Shown here: in pieces, positions 1-8,113 of the stretch
How positions within the stretch are numbered: the stretch's first letter is position 1
Layout: each line of letters starts with the position of its first letter
Origin: Dactylosporangium sp. AC04546
Lineage (GTDB): Bacteria > Actinomycetota > Actinomycetes > Mycobacteriales > Micromonosporaceae
Assembly: GCF_022095675.1 (NCBI RefSeq)
Contig: NZ_JAHYSG010000042.1
Coordinates: 27,753 to 91,752, forward strand
Reading direction: 5' to 3'
Length of the DNA stretch: 64,000 bases
The notes under the pieces: model-generated
Database searches by the model: none
What the model was told of the DNA's origin: nothing
The model's input: the letters and a program-made list of their open reading frames with translations, nothing else
Translations under genes and position numbers: made by a program

Positions 1-653
1 CGTCCGTCGTGCTCGTAGACGCCGAGCAGCGAGCCGTTCGCGCCCCGGGTCGCGCCGGTGACCAGCGGGGTGAAGGTGGCACCGGCGGCCGGCTTGCCCA
101 GATATCCGTAGGACTCGATCACCTGGGGATCACGGTCGTCGATGCGGACCGTGCCGGCCAGGTAGCCGAAGCCGGCCGCTTTGCCGGCGTCCGTCACCGT
201 CATGGCGGCGCCGTCGAGGGTGCCGCTCCACGCGAGGTCCAGGCCCACGGCCGGGTTCGCCCAGGTGTACGCGTCGATCTGGCGGATCTTGAACTCGCGC
301 TCGAAGTCGGCCAGGGCGGTTGCCTCGGCGCCCGCGACGGCGCTCTCGTTGGGGACGACGACGCCCTGGAACTTGGCGCGGCGGGTGCCGCTGACGCTGT
401 CGGCGAGGTACGCGGCGGTGATCTGCGGGCGCCCCTCGGTGCCGAGCGCGACCGTCGTGGAGGGGACGCCCTCGCGGTCGAGCTGGGCGCGGAGCATGTC
501 GATGCCGGTGCTGCCGTCGTCGAGGACCAGGACGCGGAGGTCGATGCGCTGCTTGGGGGCGGCCGCGAGGGCCGGTTGGGCGAGGGCGATACCGGCGGCG
601 CCGACGAGGGCCAGCGCCCCGGCGACGATCCGGCGGCGGACGCGGAACTTCAA
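1..653 (-). CDS. Secreted CBM87/Agd3-like protein, C-terminus off window
   Basis: This minus-strand frame is open from a TTG at 651-653 to the window edge (about 217 codons), with AAGGAG about 7 bases upstream of the TTG. Residues 1-30 form a signal peptide: a KFRVRRR basic end, a hydrophobic stretch, then cleavage near ALA-A. The mature part begins with an alternating beta/alpha region (RIDLRVLVLDDGSTGIDML) and a strand FQGVVVPNE. From memory this resembles the N-terminal CBM87-type module of Agd3-like exopolysaccharide deacetylases. The catalytic part would lie outside the window, so enzymatic activity is not seen. It lies 26 nt downstream of galE on the same strand and is probably cotranscribed with it. 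A generic secreted carbohydrate-binding protein is the alternative. Confidence 0.6.
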   Translation of the reverse strand, partial: MKFRVRRRIVAGALALVGAAGIALAQPALAAAPKQRIDLRVLVLDDGSTGIDMLRAQLDREGVPSTTVALGTEGRPQITAAYLADSVSGTRRAKFQGVVVPNESAVAGAEATALADFEREFKIRQIDAYTWANPAVGLDLAWSGTLDGAAMTVTDAGKAAGFGYLAGTVRIDDRDPQVIESYGYLGKPAAGATFTPLVTGATRGANGSLLGVYEHDG

Positions 654-679
654 CGTGCTTGCTCCTTCGACGGGGATTG

Positions 680-1654
680 TCAGGCGGCTTGCGCGACTGC
701 TTCCTGGGAGTCGCCCGCGGCGCTGCGCACGATGGCGTCGAGGCCGTGGCGGGCGCGCCAGCCGAGGCAGGCGAGGATGCGGGCGGGGCTGGCCACGACG
801 GCGGCGGGGTCACCGGGCCTTCTCGGGGCGGCGTCGTACGGCAGGCTGCGGCCGAGCGCCCGGGACACGGCCGCGATCATCTGCAGTACCGAGGCGCCCT
901 CACCCCGGCCGATGTTGAGGACCTCGTCGCGCAGCTCGCCGCGGTGCAGGGCGAGCGCGGCCCGCACGTGGGCGTCGGCGATGTCGGCGACGTGGACGTA
1001 GTCGCGCACGGCGGTACCGTCGAGCGTCGGGTAGTCGGTGCCGTAGACGGTCGCCGGGATGCCGAGCGCGGCGGCCCGCAGCAGGCGGGGCACGAGGTTG
1101 GTGCCACCGTGGTCGCGCAGGTGCGGCTTGGCGGCGCCGGCGACGTTGAAGTACCGCAGCGCGGCCCACCGGAACCCGCCGCTCGCGGCCGCGTCCCGCA
1201 GCATCCACTCGCCGACGAGCTTCGTCCGCCCGTACGCGTTCTCGGGCGCGGTCGGGTCCTGCTCCCGGACCGGCGACCGGCGCGGTGTGCCGTAGACGGC
1301 GGCGCTGGACGAGAACAGCACCGACCTGGTACCACTGCCGGCCGCCGCGTCGAGCACGGCGCGCAGCCCGTCGAGGTTGTCCTGGTAGTACCGCAGCGGG
1401 TAGGCGTTGGACTCGGCGACGTCCTTGCGGGCGGCGAGGTGGATCACGCCGTGCGGCTGGTGCCGCCGGAAGATCTCCCGCATCGTGACCCCGTCGCGGA
1501 CGTCGGCCCGCACGAGCGGCACTCCGAGCGGCAACCGGTTGGCGCGCCCGGTCGACAGATTGTCGACGACGATCGATTCGATGCCCGACGCCCCGAGGGC
1601 GTTGACGATGTGCGCGCCGATGTAGCCGGCGCCTCCGGTGACGAGCCATCTCAC
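680..1654 (-). CDS. galE: UDP-glucose 4-epimerase
   Basis: A 324-residue extended short-chain dehydrogenase that interconverts UDP-glucose and UDP-galactose, and in some family members the GlcNAc/GalNAc forms, in the cytosol. The NAD-binding glycine motif TGGAGYIG is at residues 6-13, a serine cluster FSSSAAVYG is near 114-122, and the catalytic pair is Tyr141/Lys145 (YGRTK). Length is normal for the family. The start is a GTG without a clear ribosome site, so it is chosen by alignment to the Rossmann fold. The downstream gene encodes a secreted polysaccharide-type protein, which suggests the sugar nucleotide feeds surface polysaccharide synthesis. That role is inference. Confidence 0.92.
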   Translation of the reverse strand: MRWLVTGGAGYIGAHIVNALGASGIESIVVDNLSTGRANRLPLGVPLVRADVRDGVTMREIFRRHQPHGVIHLAARKDVAESNAYPLRYYQDNLDGLRAVLDAAAGSGTRSVLFSSSAAVYGTPRRSPVREQDPTAPENAYGRTKLVGEWMLRDAAASGGFRWAALRYFNVAGAAKPHLRDHGGTNLVPRLLRAAALGIPATVYGTDYPTLDGTAVRDYVHVADIADAHVRAALALHRGELRDEVLNIGRGEGASVLQMIAAVSRALGRSLPYDAAPRRPGDPAAVVASPARILACLGWRARHGLDAIVRSAAGDSQEAVAQAA

Positions 1655-1908
1655 GATGGGGGCAACGAGGACCTACATCAGCGAATCGGACAACTGTCGT
1701 GTTCCTGACAGTCGCCTCAACCGAAAGTTTCCCCCGATGGGTCCCGTAACCCACGCTTGACCAGCAGAAACCATTCTGTGCGGCCGGGCTGACTGCCGCG
1801 TTGAGACACGCCGGAATTGCCCGATTTATCCGCCTCTGAGGTCCGCCTCACGCCGCGACGACCAGGCGGGGTGGCGGGGCGGTCGCGGCCGTTGCGCTCG
1901 ACTGCGTA

Positions 1909-1970
1909 GACGTTGGTCGATCCACCCTCATGGCAATCCCCCAGCGGCCGAGGGTGGATCGACCAACGTC
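1909..1970. repeat. 21-bp perfect inverted repeat
   Basis: The arms 1909-1929 (GACGTTGGTCGATCCACCC then TC) and 1950-1970 are exact reverse complements around a 20-nt loop. It lies in the 568-bp stretch between galE and hemB, where no convincing gene is seen. No T-run follows on either strand, so a plain intrinsic terminator is not obvious. It may be a copy of a dispersed palindromic element. Confidence 0.85.
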
Positions 1971-1987
1971 GAGGCACGTCGGCCAGC

Positions 1988-2049
1988 GGCCATGATCAAT
2001 GGAAGGATTTGGCTGCCATAACAACCAGAACTCTCCATCGATCATGGCC
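1988..2049. repeat. 16-bp inverted repeat
   Basis: The arms 1988-2003 (GGCCATGATCAATGGA) and 2034-2049 (TCCATCGATCATGGCC) pair at 15 of 16 positions. The odd pair is A-C on the plus strand but becomes a U-G wobble in minus-strand RNA. It starts 18 nt after the neighbouring 21-bp repeat. With the hemB hairpin it makes three long hairpins within 300 bases. Confidence 0.8.
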
Positions 2050-2080
2050 CGGCCCAGAATTCCGCGGGCCGCGGCCCGGA

Positions 2081-2136
2081 ACCACGCGTGGCCCGCGCCC
2101 AGAGCCACGCCCGGCCCGCACCCACGCGCGGCCCGA
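2081..2136. repeat. Degenerate tandem repeat, about 17 bp x3
   Basis: Three diverged units share the pattern ACCACGCGTGGCCCGC. They lie at 2081-2096, 2103-2119 and 2120-2136, in the hemB-galE gap. No coding function is seen. Confidence 0.4.
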
Positions 2137-2167
2137 AACCCCGTGCGGCTCACACCAGGCCCAAACA

Positions 2168-2206
2168 CGCGTGCCTGCCGACCCGGTTGACGTCGGCAGG
2201 CACGCG
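2168..2206 (-). terminator. Hairpin terminator after hemB
   Basis: A perfect 15-bp stem (CGCGTGCCTGCCGAC with its complement at 2192-2206) has a 9-nt loop. It sits 17 nt past the hemB stop. No U-tract follows, as is common for actinomycete terminators. It probably ends the rex-hem operon. Confidence 0.6.
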
Positions 2207-2222
2207 CGCAGGCTGAGCGGAA

Positions 2223-3203
2223 CTACATGTTGCGCAGGAGGCGAGCCGCGTCACTCGCCCAGTACGTCAGGATGAGCTGGGCGCCGGCCCGGCGGATCGA
2301 CGTGAGCGTCTCCAGGATGACCCGCTCGCGGTCGAGCCAGCCGTTGGCGACGGCGGCCTCGACCATCGCGTACTCGCCGGAGACCTGGTAGGCGGCGACC
2401 GGGACGTCGGTCATCTCGACCACCCGCGCGAGCACGTCGAGGTACGGCAGCGCGGGCTTGACCATGACCATGTCGGCGCCCTCCTCGATGTCGAGGGCCA
2501 CCTCGCGCAGCGCCTCCCGCAGGTTCGCGGGGTCCTGCTGGTACGACTTGCGGTCGCCGACCAGCGCCGACTCGACGGCCTCGCGGAACGGGCCGTAGAA
2601 GGCGCTGGCGTACTTCACGGCGTAGGCGAGCAGGGACACGTCGGTGTAGCCGGCGTGGTCGAGCGCCCGGCGGACCACGCCGACCTGGCCGTCCATCATC
2701 CCGGACGGGCCGAGCACGTGGGCGCCGGCCTCCGCTTGGGCGAGGGCCATCAGCTCGTACTGCCGCAGCGTCGCGTCGTTGTCGACCGACCCGTCGGCCG
2801 CCAGCACGCCGCAGTGCCCGTGCGAGGTGAACTCGTCGAGACACAGGTCGGCCATGACCACCGTGTCGTCGCCGACCTCGGCGATCACGTCGCGGATCGC
2901 GACGTTGAGGATGCCGCCGGGGTCGACGCCGCCTGAGCCCGTCTCGTCGCGGGTCTCCGGCACGCCGAAGAGCATGATGCCGCCGACGCCCTCGCTGACC
3001 GCCTCGGCGGCGGCCTTGCGCAGCGACTCGCGGGAGTGCTGGACCACGCCCGGCAGGGAGCTGATCGGCCGTGGCTCGGTCAGCCCCTCCTTGACAAACA
3101 CGGGCAGGATCAGGTTCGACGGCTGGACGTGCGTCTCCGACACGAGGCGGCGCATGGCCGCGGTGCGCCGGAGACGGCGCGGACGGACGTCAGGGAACCC
3201 CAT
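2223..3203 (-). CDS. hemB: Porphobilinogen synthase (ALA dehydratase)
   Basis: A 326-residue enzyme that condenses two 5-aminolevulinate molecules into porphobilinogen, the second step of the C5 haem pathway. The two active-site lysines are visible: Lys197 in YAVKYASAF and the Schiff-base Lys249 in [12 protein letters not shown]. The metal-site segment [14 protein letters not shown] (residues 119-132) has Cys121, Asp123 and Cys131. It is thus a mixed version between the three-cysteine zinc type and the all-aspartate magnesium type, which I recall also from streptomycetes. It is the last gene of the rex-hemACDB run, 12 nt after hemD. Confidence 0.96.
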   Translation of the reverse strand: MGFPDVRPRRLRRTAAMRRLVSETHVQPSNLILPVFVKEGLTEPRPISSLPGVVQHSRESLRKAAAEAVSEGVGGIMLFGVPETRDETGSGGVDPGGILNVAIRDVIAEVGDDTVVMADLCLDEFTSHGHCGVLAADGSVDNDATLRQYELMALAQAEAGAHVLGPSGMMDGQVGVVRRALDHAGYTDVSLLAYAVKYASAFYGPFREAVESALVGDRKSYQQDPANLREALREVALDIEEGADMVMVKPALPYLDVLARVVEMTDVPVAAYQVSGEYAMVEAAVANGWLDRERVILETLTSIRRAGAQLILTYWASDAARLLRNM

Positions 3204-3215
3204 GGGACGAACCCC

Positions 3216-4799
3216 CTAGCGGAACCGCAGGGCGGTTGGGCCCTGCACCTTGGAGCCGCGGCGCTGTTTCGCGGGCATCGCGGCCAGCTTCTCGCGCAGC
3301 TCGACCGCGTAGCCGGCGAGCGCCTCGACCAGGTCTGACACCGAGGCGTGCGCGGGCTGCACGTCGACCCGCAGGCCGAACTCGACGGCAGTGTCGGCCG
3401 TCTTCGGCCCGATGACCGCGACGACCGTGCGGGCGTGCGGTTTGCCGGCGATGCCGACCAGGTTGCGGACGGTGGAGGACGACGTGAAGAGGACCGCGTC
3501 GAAGCCCCCGGACTTGATGGCGTCACGGATGTCGGCGGGCGGCGGCGCGGCGCGGACCGTGCGGTACGCGGTCACGTCGTCGACCTCCCAGCCGAGCTCG
3601 GTCAGGCCGGCGGCCAGCGTCTCGGTCGCGATGTCGGCCCGGGGCAGCAGCACCCGGCCGACCGGGTCGAGCAGCTCGTCGTGCGGCGAGAACTCGGCCA
3701 GCAGGCCCTCGGAGGACTGCTCGCCGGTCGGGATCAGCTCGGGCGAGATGCCGAAGCCGCGCACGGCCTCGGCGGTGGCCTCGCCGATGCAGGCGACCTT
3801 GACCCCGCCGAAGTGGCGCGCGTCGAGGCCGTGCTCGGCGAACTTCTCCCAGACCGCCCGGACGGCGTTGACCGACGTGAAGACGGTCCATGCGTACCGC
3901 CCGTCGACCAGGCCCTTGATGGCCCGCTCCATCTGCGCCGGGGTGCGCGGCGGCTCGACCGCGATGGTCGGCACCTCGCACGGGATGGCGCCGTAGGCGC
4001 GCAGCCGCTCGCTCATCGCGCCGGCCTGCTCCTTGGTCCGCGGGACCAGGACCTTCCAGCCGTACAGCGGGCGGTTCTCCCACCAGCCGAGCTTCTCGCG
4101 CTGAGCGACGCCGGCACCGAGGCAGAGCACGACCCGGCCGGCGAAGCCGAGGGCGGCGGCCACCATGCTGTCGACGGTGGAGGCCGAGCTGTACTGCGTC
4201 TCGCCCGTGCCGTCGCCGGTGATGGACACCGGGGTGGCGGGGTCGATGCCGGCGGCCAGCAGGCCGTCGCGGACGGTGGCCAGGTCGCCCGCGTCGACGG
4301 CGAGCGCCGAGGAGCCGCGCGCCACGGCGGTGGCGACGGATTCGAAGTCCACGGACTGCACGTCGTCGACGTCGGCGGTGACGCGGACGCCGGGCAGCGG
4401 CACGCCGGCGTAGGTGGCGACGCCCGCGGCCTGGCTGATGCCGGGCACCACCTCGAACGGCACCGCGGTGCGGGCGACGGCCTGCACCTCCTTGAGCACC
4501 GTGTCGTGCGCGAGCGGGTCGCCGCCGACCAGGTGGATGGCGCGCAGGCCGGAGCGGGCGGCGGACAGCAGCACCTTGGCCACGTCGCCGGGCGCACCCT
4601 CGGCCGGGCTGAACTGCGTCTCCGCGTCCGCCTCGGCGCGGATCACGGCGAGCAGCGTCTCAGGAACGTTGCGGTCGTAGACGATGTGGTCGGCGGTTAC
4701 CAGCGCCTCGTGGGCGCGACGCGTCAGCAGGCCTGGATCGCCGGGGCCGGCCCCGACGAAGGCGATCCGGCCGGTGCTGCCCTTACGGGTGCGGGTCAT
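3216..4799 (-). CDS. hemD: Uroporphyrinogen-III synthase with N-terminal SUMT-like domain
   Basis: A 527-residue two-domain protein. Residues 10-240 have the tetrapyrrole methylase fold (GAGPGDPGLLT near 15; EVVPGISQAAGVATYAG in the middle). Residues about 265-510 form HemD, which cyclises hydroxymethylbilane to uroporphyrinogen III; this part begins near VPRTKEQAGAMSERL and contains LFTSSSTVRNLVGIAG. The methylase half is diverged: the usual GGDPxxFGRG loop reads VGGDPLAHDTVL. The start chosen is the ATG at 4797-4799, which overlaps the end of hemC by 17 nt and begins just before the methylase fold. A longer reading in this frame lies inside hemC and is not a gene. Methyltransferase activity for sirohaem is uncertain. 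Confidence 0.9.
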   Translation of the reverse strand: MTRTRKGSTGRIAFVGAGPGDPGLLTRRAHEALVTADHIVYDRNVPETLLAVIRAEADAETQFSPAEGAPGDVAKVLLSAARSGLRAIHLVGGDPLAHDTVLKEVQAVARTAVPFEVVPGISQAAGVATYAGVPLPGVRVTADVDDVQSVDFESVATAVARGSSALAVDAGDLATVRDGLLAAGIDPATPVSITGDGTGETQYSSASTVDSMVAAALGFAGRVVLCLGAGVAQREKLGWWENRPLYGWKVLVPRTKEQAGAMSERLRAYGAIPCEVPTIAVEPPRTPAQMERAIKGLVDGRYAWTVFTSVNAVRAVWEKFAEHGLDARHFGGVKVACIGEATAEAVRGFGISPELIPTGEQSSEGLLAEFSPHDELLDPVGRVLLPRADIATETLAAGLTELGWEVDDVTAYRTVRAAPPPADIRDAIKSGGFDAVLFTSSSTVRNLVGIAGKPHARTVVAVIGPKTADTAVEFGLRVDVQPAHASVSDLVEALAGYAVELREKLAAMPAKQRRGSKVQGPTALRFR

Positions 4800-5712
4800 G
4801 CTGCACTCCCAGTGCGTTGTCGGCGCCTTCTTCGCGCAGGTCGCGGGCCAGGGCTCGGCCCACCTCCGCGGCGTCGGCGAGCGTTCCGGTGCGCGAGAGC
4901 CGGAGGGCGAAGCCGCCGTCCGGGCTGAACACCGCACCGCGCAGATAAATCTCCGGCCCCTCGTCGCCCTCGGCGACCTCGGCCAGCGCCGCGATCGGGG
5001 CGGAGCATCCCGCCTCGAGCTCGGCCAACAGCGCCCGCTCGGCGGTGACCGCCGCGCGGGTGTACTCGTCGTCGAGCGCGGCCAGCAGCTCACGCAGCTC
5101 GACATCGTCCTCACGGCACTCGACCGCCAGTGCGCCCTGCGCCGGGGCGGGCAGCATCAGCAGCGGGTCGAGCACCTCGGTGGCCTCCCCGGCGCGGCCG
5201 AGACGGGCCAGGCCGGCGCGGGCCAGCACGATGGCGTCGAACTCACCGTCGGCCAGCTTGCGCAGCCGGGTGTCCACATTCCCTCGCACCGGCATCGGTT
5301 CCAGCCGTCGACCGAGCGCGTTGAGCTGGGCGATGCGCCGCAGCGCCCCGGTGCCGATGCGTGCACCCTCGGGCAGCTCGGCGAGCGTCAGGCCGTCACG
5401 GGCGACGAGTGCGTCGCGGGGATCCTGACGCTGCGGCACCGCAGCGATGACCAACCCGTCGGCGGCCGCGGTCGGCAGATCTTTATACGAGTGTACGGCG
5501 AAGTCGATTTCCTTCGCCAACAGCGCGTCGCGCAGCGCCGACACGAAGACGCCGACGCCGAGCTGCTGGATGGGCGCGCTCGACCGGTCGCCCGGCGTCA
5601 CGATCTCCACGAGCTGGACGTCGCGGCCGGTCCGCTCGCGCACGGCCTCGGCGACGGTGGTCGACTGCGCCAGCGCGAGCGCGCTGCCCCTGGTGCCGAG
5701 CCTGAGCGTCAC
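4783..5712 (-). CDS. hemC: Hydroxymethylbilane synthase
   Basis: A 309-residue porphobilinogen deaminase that joins four porphobilinogens into linear hydroxymethylbilane. Visible marks are VHSYKDLPT (residues 73-81), the arginine-rich TGALRRIAQL and GNVDTRLRKL segments that bind the growing chain, and Cys236 in LEAGCSAPI, which anchors the dipyrromethane cofactor. The start overlaps the stop of hemA by four bases (ATGA type), and its end overlaps hemD. Translational coupling through the operon is therefore likely. Confidence 0.96.
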   Translation of the reverse strand: MTLRLGTRGSALALAQSTTVAEAVRERTGRDVQLVEIVTPGDRSSAPIQQLGVGVFVSALRDALLAKEIDFAVHSYKDLPTAAADGLVIAAVPQRQDPRDALVARDGLTLAELPEGARIGTGALRRIAQLNALGRRLEPMPVRGNVDTRLRKLADGEFDAIVLARAGLARLGRAGEATEVLDPLLMLPAPAQGALAVECREDDVELRELLAALDDEYTRAAVTAERALLAELEAGCSAPIAALAEVAEGDEGPEIYLRGAVFSPDGGFALRLSRTGTLADAAEVGRALARDLREEGADNALGVQHDPHP

Positions 5713-6992
5713 GGATGCACCTCACCAGCGGCCGCGGGATTGATCTCGGAAGGAATGTGCAGGTCGAAGAGCTCCCGCAGCGCCTGAGCATAAGCCTCGC
5801 CGCCGGGTGCGGAGGCGAGCTGGCGCACGCGGACCGTCGGCTGGTGCAGCAGTCGCTGCACGATCCGGTGGATGCTGTGGGCCACCTCGGAGCGCACGTC
5901 GTCGCCCATCTCCGGGCACCGCTGGGCCAGCCGGCGCAGCTCGGCCTCGACGACCTCGTCGGCGCGGGCGCGCAGGGCGGCCACGGTCGGGGCCACGTCG
6001 GCACCGCGCAGCCAGGTCAGGAACGACTCGACCTCGGTGGCGACAATGTCCTCGGCCGCGCGCTCCTCGGCGTCGGCGGTGGTGGACAGCGACTCGCTCA
6101 GCAGCTCGATGTCGACGAGCGTGACGCCGGGCAGCTCACCGACGCCGGGCGCGACGTCGCGCGGCAGCGCGAGGTCGATCACCAGCAGCGGGCGGCCGGC
6201 CCCGGCGACGAGCGGGGCGTCGAGCACCGGCTCCGTCGAGGCGGTCGCGCTGACCACGACGTCGACCCGCTCCAGCAGCGTCGGAAGCTCCGCGAACGGC
6301 ACCGCGGTCGCCCCGTGCAGCTCGGCGAGCCGCTCGGCCCGGGCGAGGCTGCGGTTGGTCACGAACAGCGGCCCGGCCCCGGCCCGCTTCAGCGTGGCGA
6401 GCGACAGCGCGCCCATCGCGCCGGCCCCGACGACCAGCGCCGGGCGGTGCTCGACCGGCCCGGTGGCGCCCTGACCGTAGGCGAGGGCGGCGCTGACCAC
6501 GCTCTGCCCGGCCCGGTCGATCTCGGTCTCGGCGTGCACGCGCTTGCCGACCCGCAGGGCCTGCTGCATGAGCTCGTGCAGCATCCGCCCGGCGGCGGCC
6601 TGCTCACCGGAAACGCCGTAGGCGTCGCGGAGCTGGCCGAGGATCTGCGCCTCACCGACGACCATCGAGTCGAGCCCGGCCGCCACCCGGAACGCGTGAC
6701 GGACGGCGTCGACCTCGTAGTGGACGTACATCTGCGACGCCAGGTCGCCGACCGGCAGGCCGGCCCGGCGCGCGAGCACCCCGCCGATGTCGGCGAGACC
6801 GCCGTGGAAGGCGGTCACCGCCGCGTAGACCTCGACGCGGTTGCAGGTCGAGAGCACGACAGCTTCGTCGACATACGGCAGGCCGACCAGTTCGGCGAGC
6901 GCCGCCTGGGCCTCGCCGCCGTTCATCGCGAGCCGCTCCAGGACGGGCACCGCTGCCGTGCGGTGCGACATCCCGACGACCAGCAGATTCAC
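5709..6992 (-). CDS. hemA: Glutamyl-tRNA reductase
   Basis: A 427-residue enzyme that reduces glutamyl-tRNA(Glu) to glutamate-1-semialdehyde with NADPH, the committed step of tetrapyrrole synthesis. The N-terminus carries VGMSHRTA and the nucleophile Cys50 in STCNRVEVY. The NADPH-binding part follows around ALVVGAGAMGALS, and the C-terminal helical dimerisation region ends near residue 420. It overlaps rex by four bases upstream and hemC by four bases downstream. Transcription is expected to follow NADH/NAD+ status through Rex. Confidence 0.96.
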   Translation of the reverse strand: MNLLVVGMSHRTAAVPVLERLAMNGGEAQAALAELVGLPYVDEAVVLSTCNRVEVYAAVTAFHGGLADIGGVLARRAGLPVGDLASQMYVHYEVDAVRHAFRVAAGLDSMVVGEAQILGQLRDAYGVSGEQAAAGRMLHELMQQALRVGKRVHAETEIDRAGQSVVSAALAYGQGATGPVEHRPALVVGAGAMGALSLATLKRAGAGPLFVTNRSLARAERLAELHGATAVPFAELPTLLERVDVVVSATASTEPVLDAPLVAGAGRPLLVIDLALPRDVAPGVGELPGVTLVDIELLSESLSTTADAEERAAEDIVATEVESFLTWLRGADVAPTVAALRARADEVVEAELRRLAQRCPEMGDDVRSEVAHSIHRIVQRLLHQPTVRVRQLASAPGGEAYAQALRELFDLHIPSEINPAAAGEVHP

Positions 6993-7729
6993 GATCCCAC
7001 CGCCTCCGCACCGAGCCGATTGGCCCGTTGGAGATCCTGGCCGGCCCGCCCCGGCAGCGCTGTCAGCGCCGACTTGCGGTGCTCGTGGAAGGACAGGATC
7101 TGCAATTCAATAGCCAGGTCGACCTTACGCACGTCGACGCCCTCAGGGACGTTCAAGACGCACGGTGCAAAGTTCAGGACACTCGTCACGCCGGCGGCCA
7201 CCAGGCGATCGGCCACGTTCTGTGCGGCGTGCGCGGGAGTCGCGATCACCGCGATGGAGATCGACTCCTCCTCGACCACCTCGGGCAGGTCGTCGATGTG
7301 CCGCACGACCAGGCCGTTGATGTGCTCACCCACCCGGCCGTGGTCGGCGTCGAAGAGGGCGGCGATGCGGAATCCGCGGCTGCCGAACCCGGCGTAGCCC
7401 GCGAGGGCGTGACCGAGATTACCCACGCCGACGAGCGCGACGGCCCGGCGATGGGTGAGGCCCAGCACCTGCTCGATCTGGTCGATGAGCAGGGTGACGT
7501 CGTAGCCGACGCCCCGGGTGCCGGTGCGGCCCAGGTGGGACAGGTCCTTGCGGAGCTTGGCGGAGTTGACGCCCGCGGCCGCGGCCAGACCCTCCGAGGA
7601 AACCGTGTCGTGCCCTTCCTCGGCGAGGTGATGCAGGGCACGCAGGTACTCCGGAAGCCTGGCGACGGTCGCCTCCGGCAGGTCCGGAAAGTCCGGTCCG
7701 TCCGTGGGGCCGGTGCGCTGCTGGCTCAT
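6989..7729 (-). CDS. rex: Redox-sensing repressor Rex
   Basis: A 246-residue repressor that senses NADH/NAD+. The N-terminal winged helix (about 20-90) includes LPEYLRALHHLAEEG and VNSAKLRKDLSHLG. A Rossmann domain follows with the NAD motif VGVGNLGHAL. The start is the ATG at 7727-7729 (MSQQRTG). Longer readings upstream would run into the operator region and lack homology. It heads the rex-hemACDB operon as in Streptomyces coelicolor, with a Rex-type operator 93-110 nt upstream of its start, so autoregulation is likely. Confidence 0.95.
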   Translation of the reverse strand: MSQQRTGPTDGPDFPDLPEATVARLPEYLRALHHLAEEGHDTVSSEGLAAAAGVNSAKLRKDLSHLGRTGTRGVGYDVTLLIDQIEQVLGLTHRRAVALVGVGNLGHALAGYAGFGSRGFRIAALFDADHGRVGEHINGLVVRHIDDLPEVVEEESISIAVIATPAHAAQNVADRLVAAGVTSVLNFAPCVLNVPEGVDVRKVDLAIELQILSFHEHRKSALTALPGRAGQDLQRANRLGAEAVGS

Positions 7730-7821
7730 GAGTCTCCGTGACGACGACGGTAAGCGAGGCCGCTCGCGACGGCGATGTCCGCCTGTGCTAGCGGGGTTCG
7801 TCGTTGCTACAGAGTAGGCGC

Positions 7822-7839
7822 TTGTGAAGCCGTGCACAA
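7822..7839 (-). promoter_or_regulatory. Rex operator (ROP)
   Basis: The 18-bp site TTGTGAAGCCGTGCACAA fits the Rex consensus TTGTGAA-N4-TTCACAA with one mismatch in the right arm. It lies about 100 bp upstream of rex in the 384-bp gap before the divergent sensor kinase. The rest of that gap holds no gene I can support. Confidence 0.8.
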
Positions 7840-8113
7840 ATCGCGATCTTGAAGCATCGGCGCTCACCACATAGAGGTCAGCGCCCGCCCGCGCGGACCA
7901 CGCACGCGAGAATTGCCCCCGCGGCACCTGGTGCCCCCCTTCCCGGTCGCGGCCGACAACGGGCGAGCGCTGTGGCTATTATCGCCACAATTGCGACATC
8001 CCACCTCGTCAACACGCCATGTTTCATCCGACCGGTAGCCACACTACACGTTTCCAGTAGGGTTGCCCCTACCATCAAGTGGCCGGGCGACGGGATGGGA
8101 TGCGGGGGGCCGG

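Noticed and set aside
1717..2275. Short open frames between galE and hemB
   Set aside because: They run through palindromes and tandem repeats and have no ribosome sites or familiar content.
3216..5114. 632-residue reading of hemD
   Set aside because: The extra N-terminus lies inside hemC and has no methylase homology; the ATG at 4799 is adequate.
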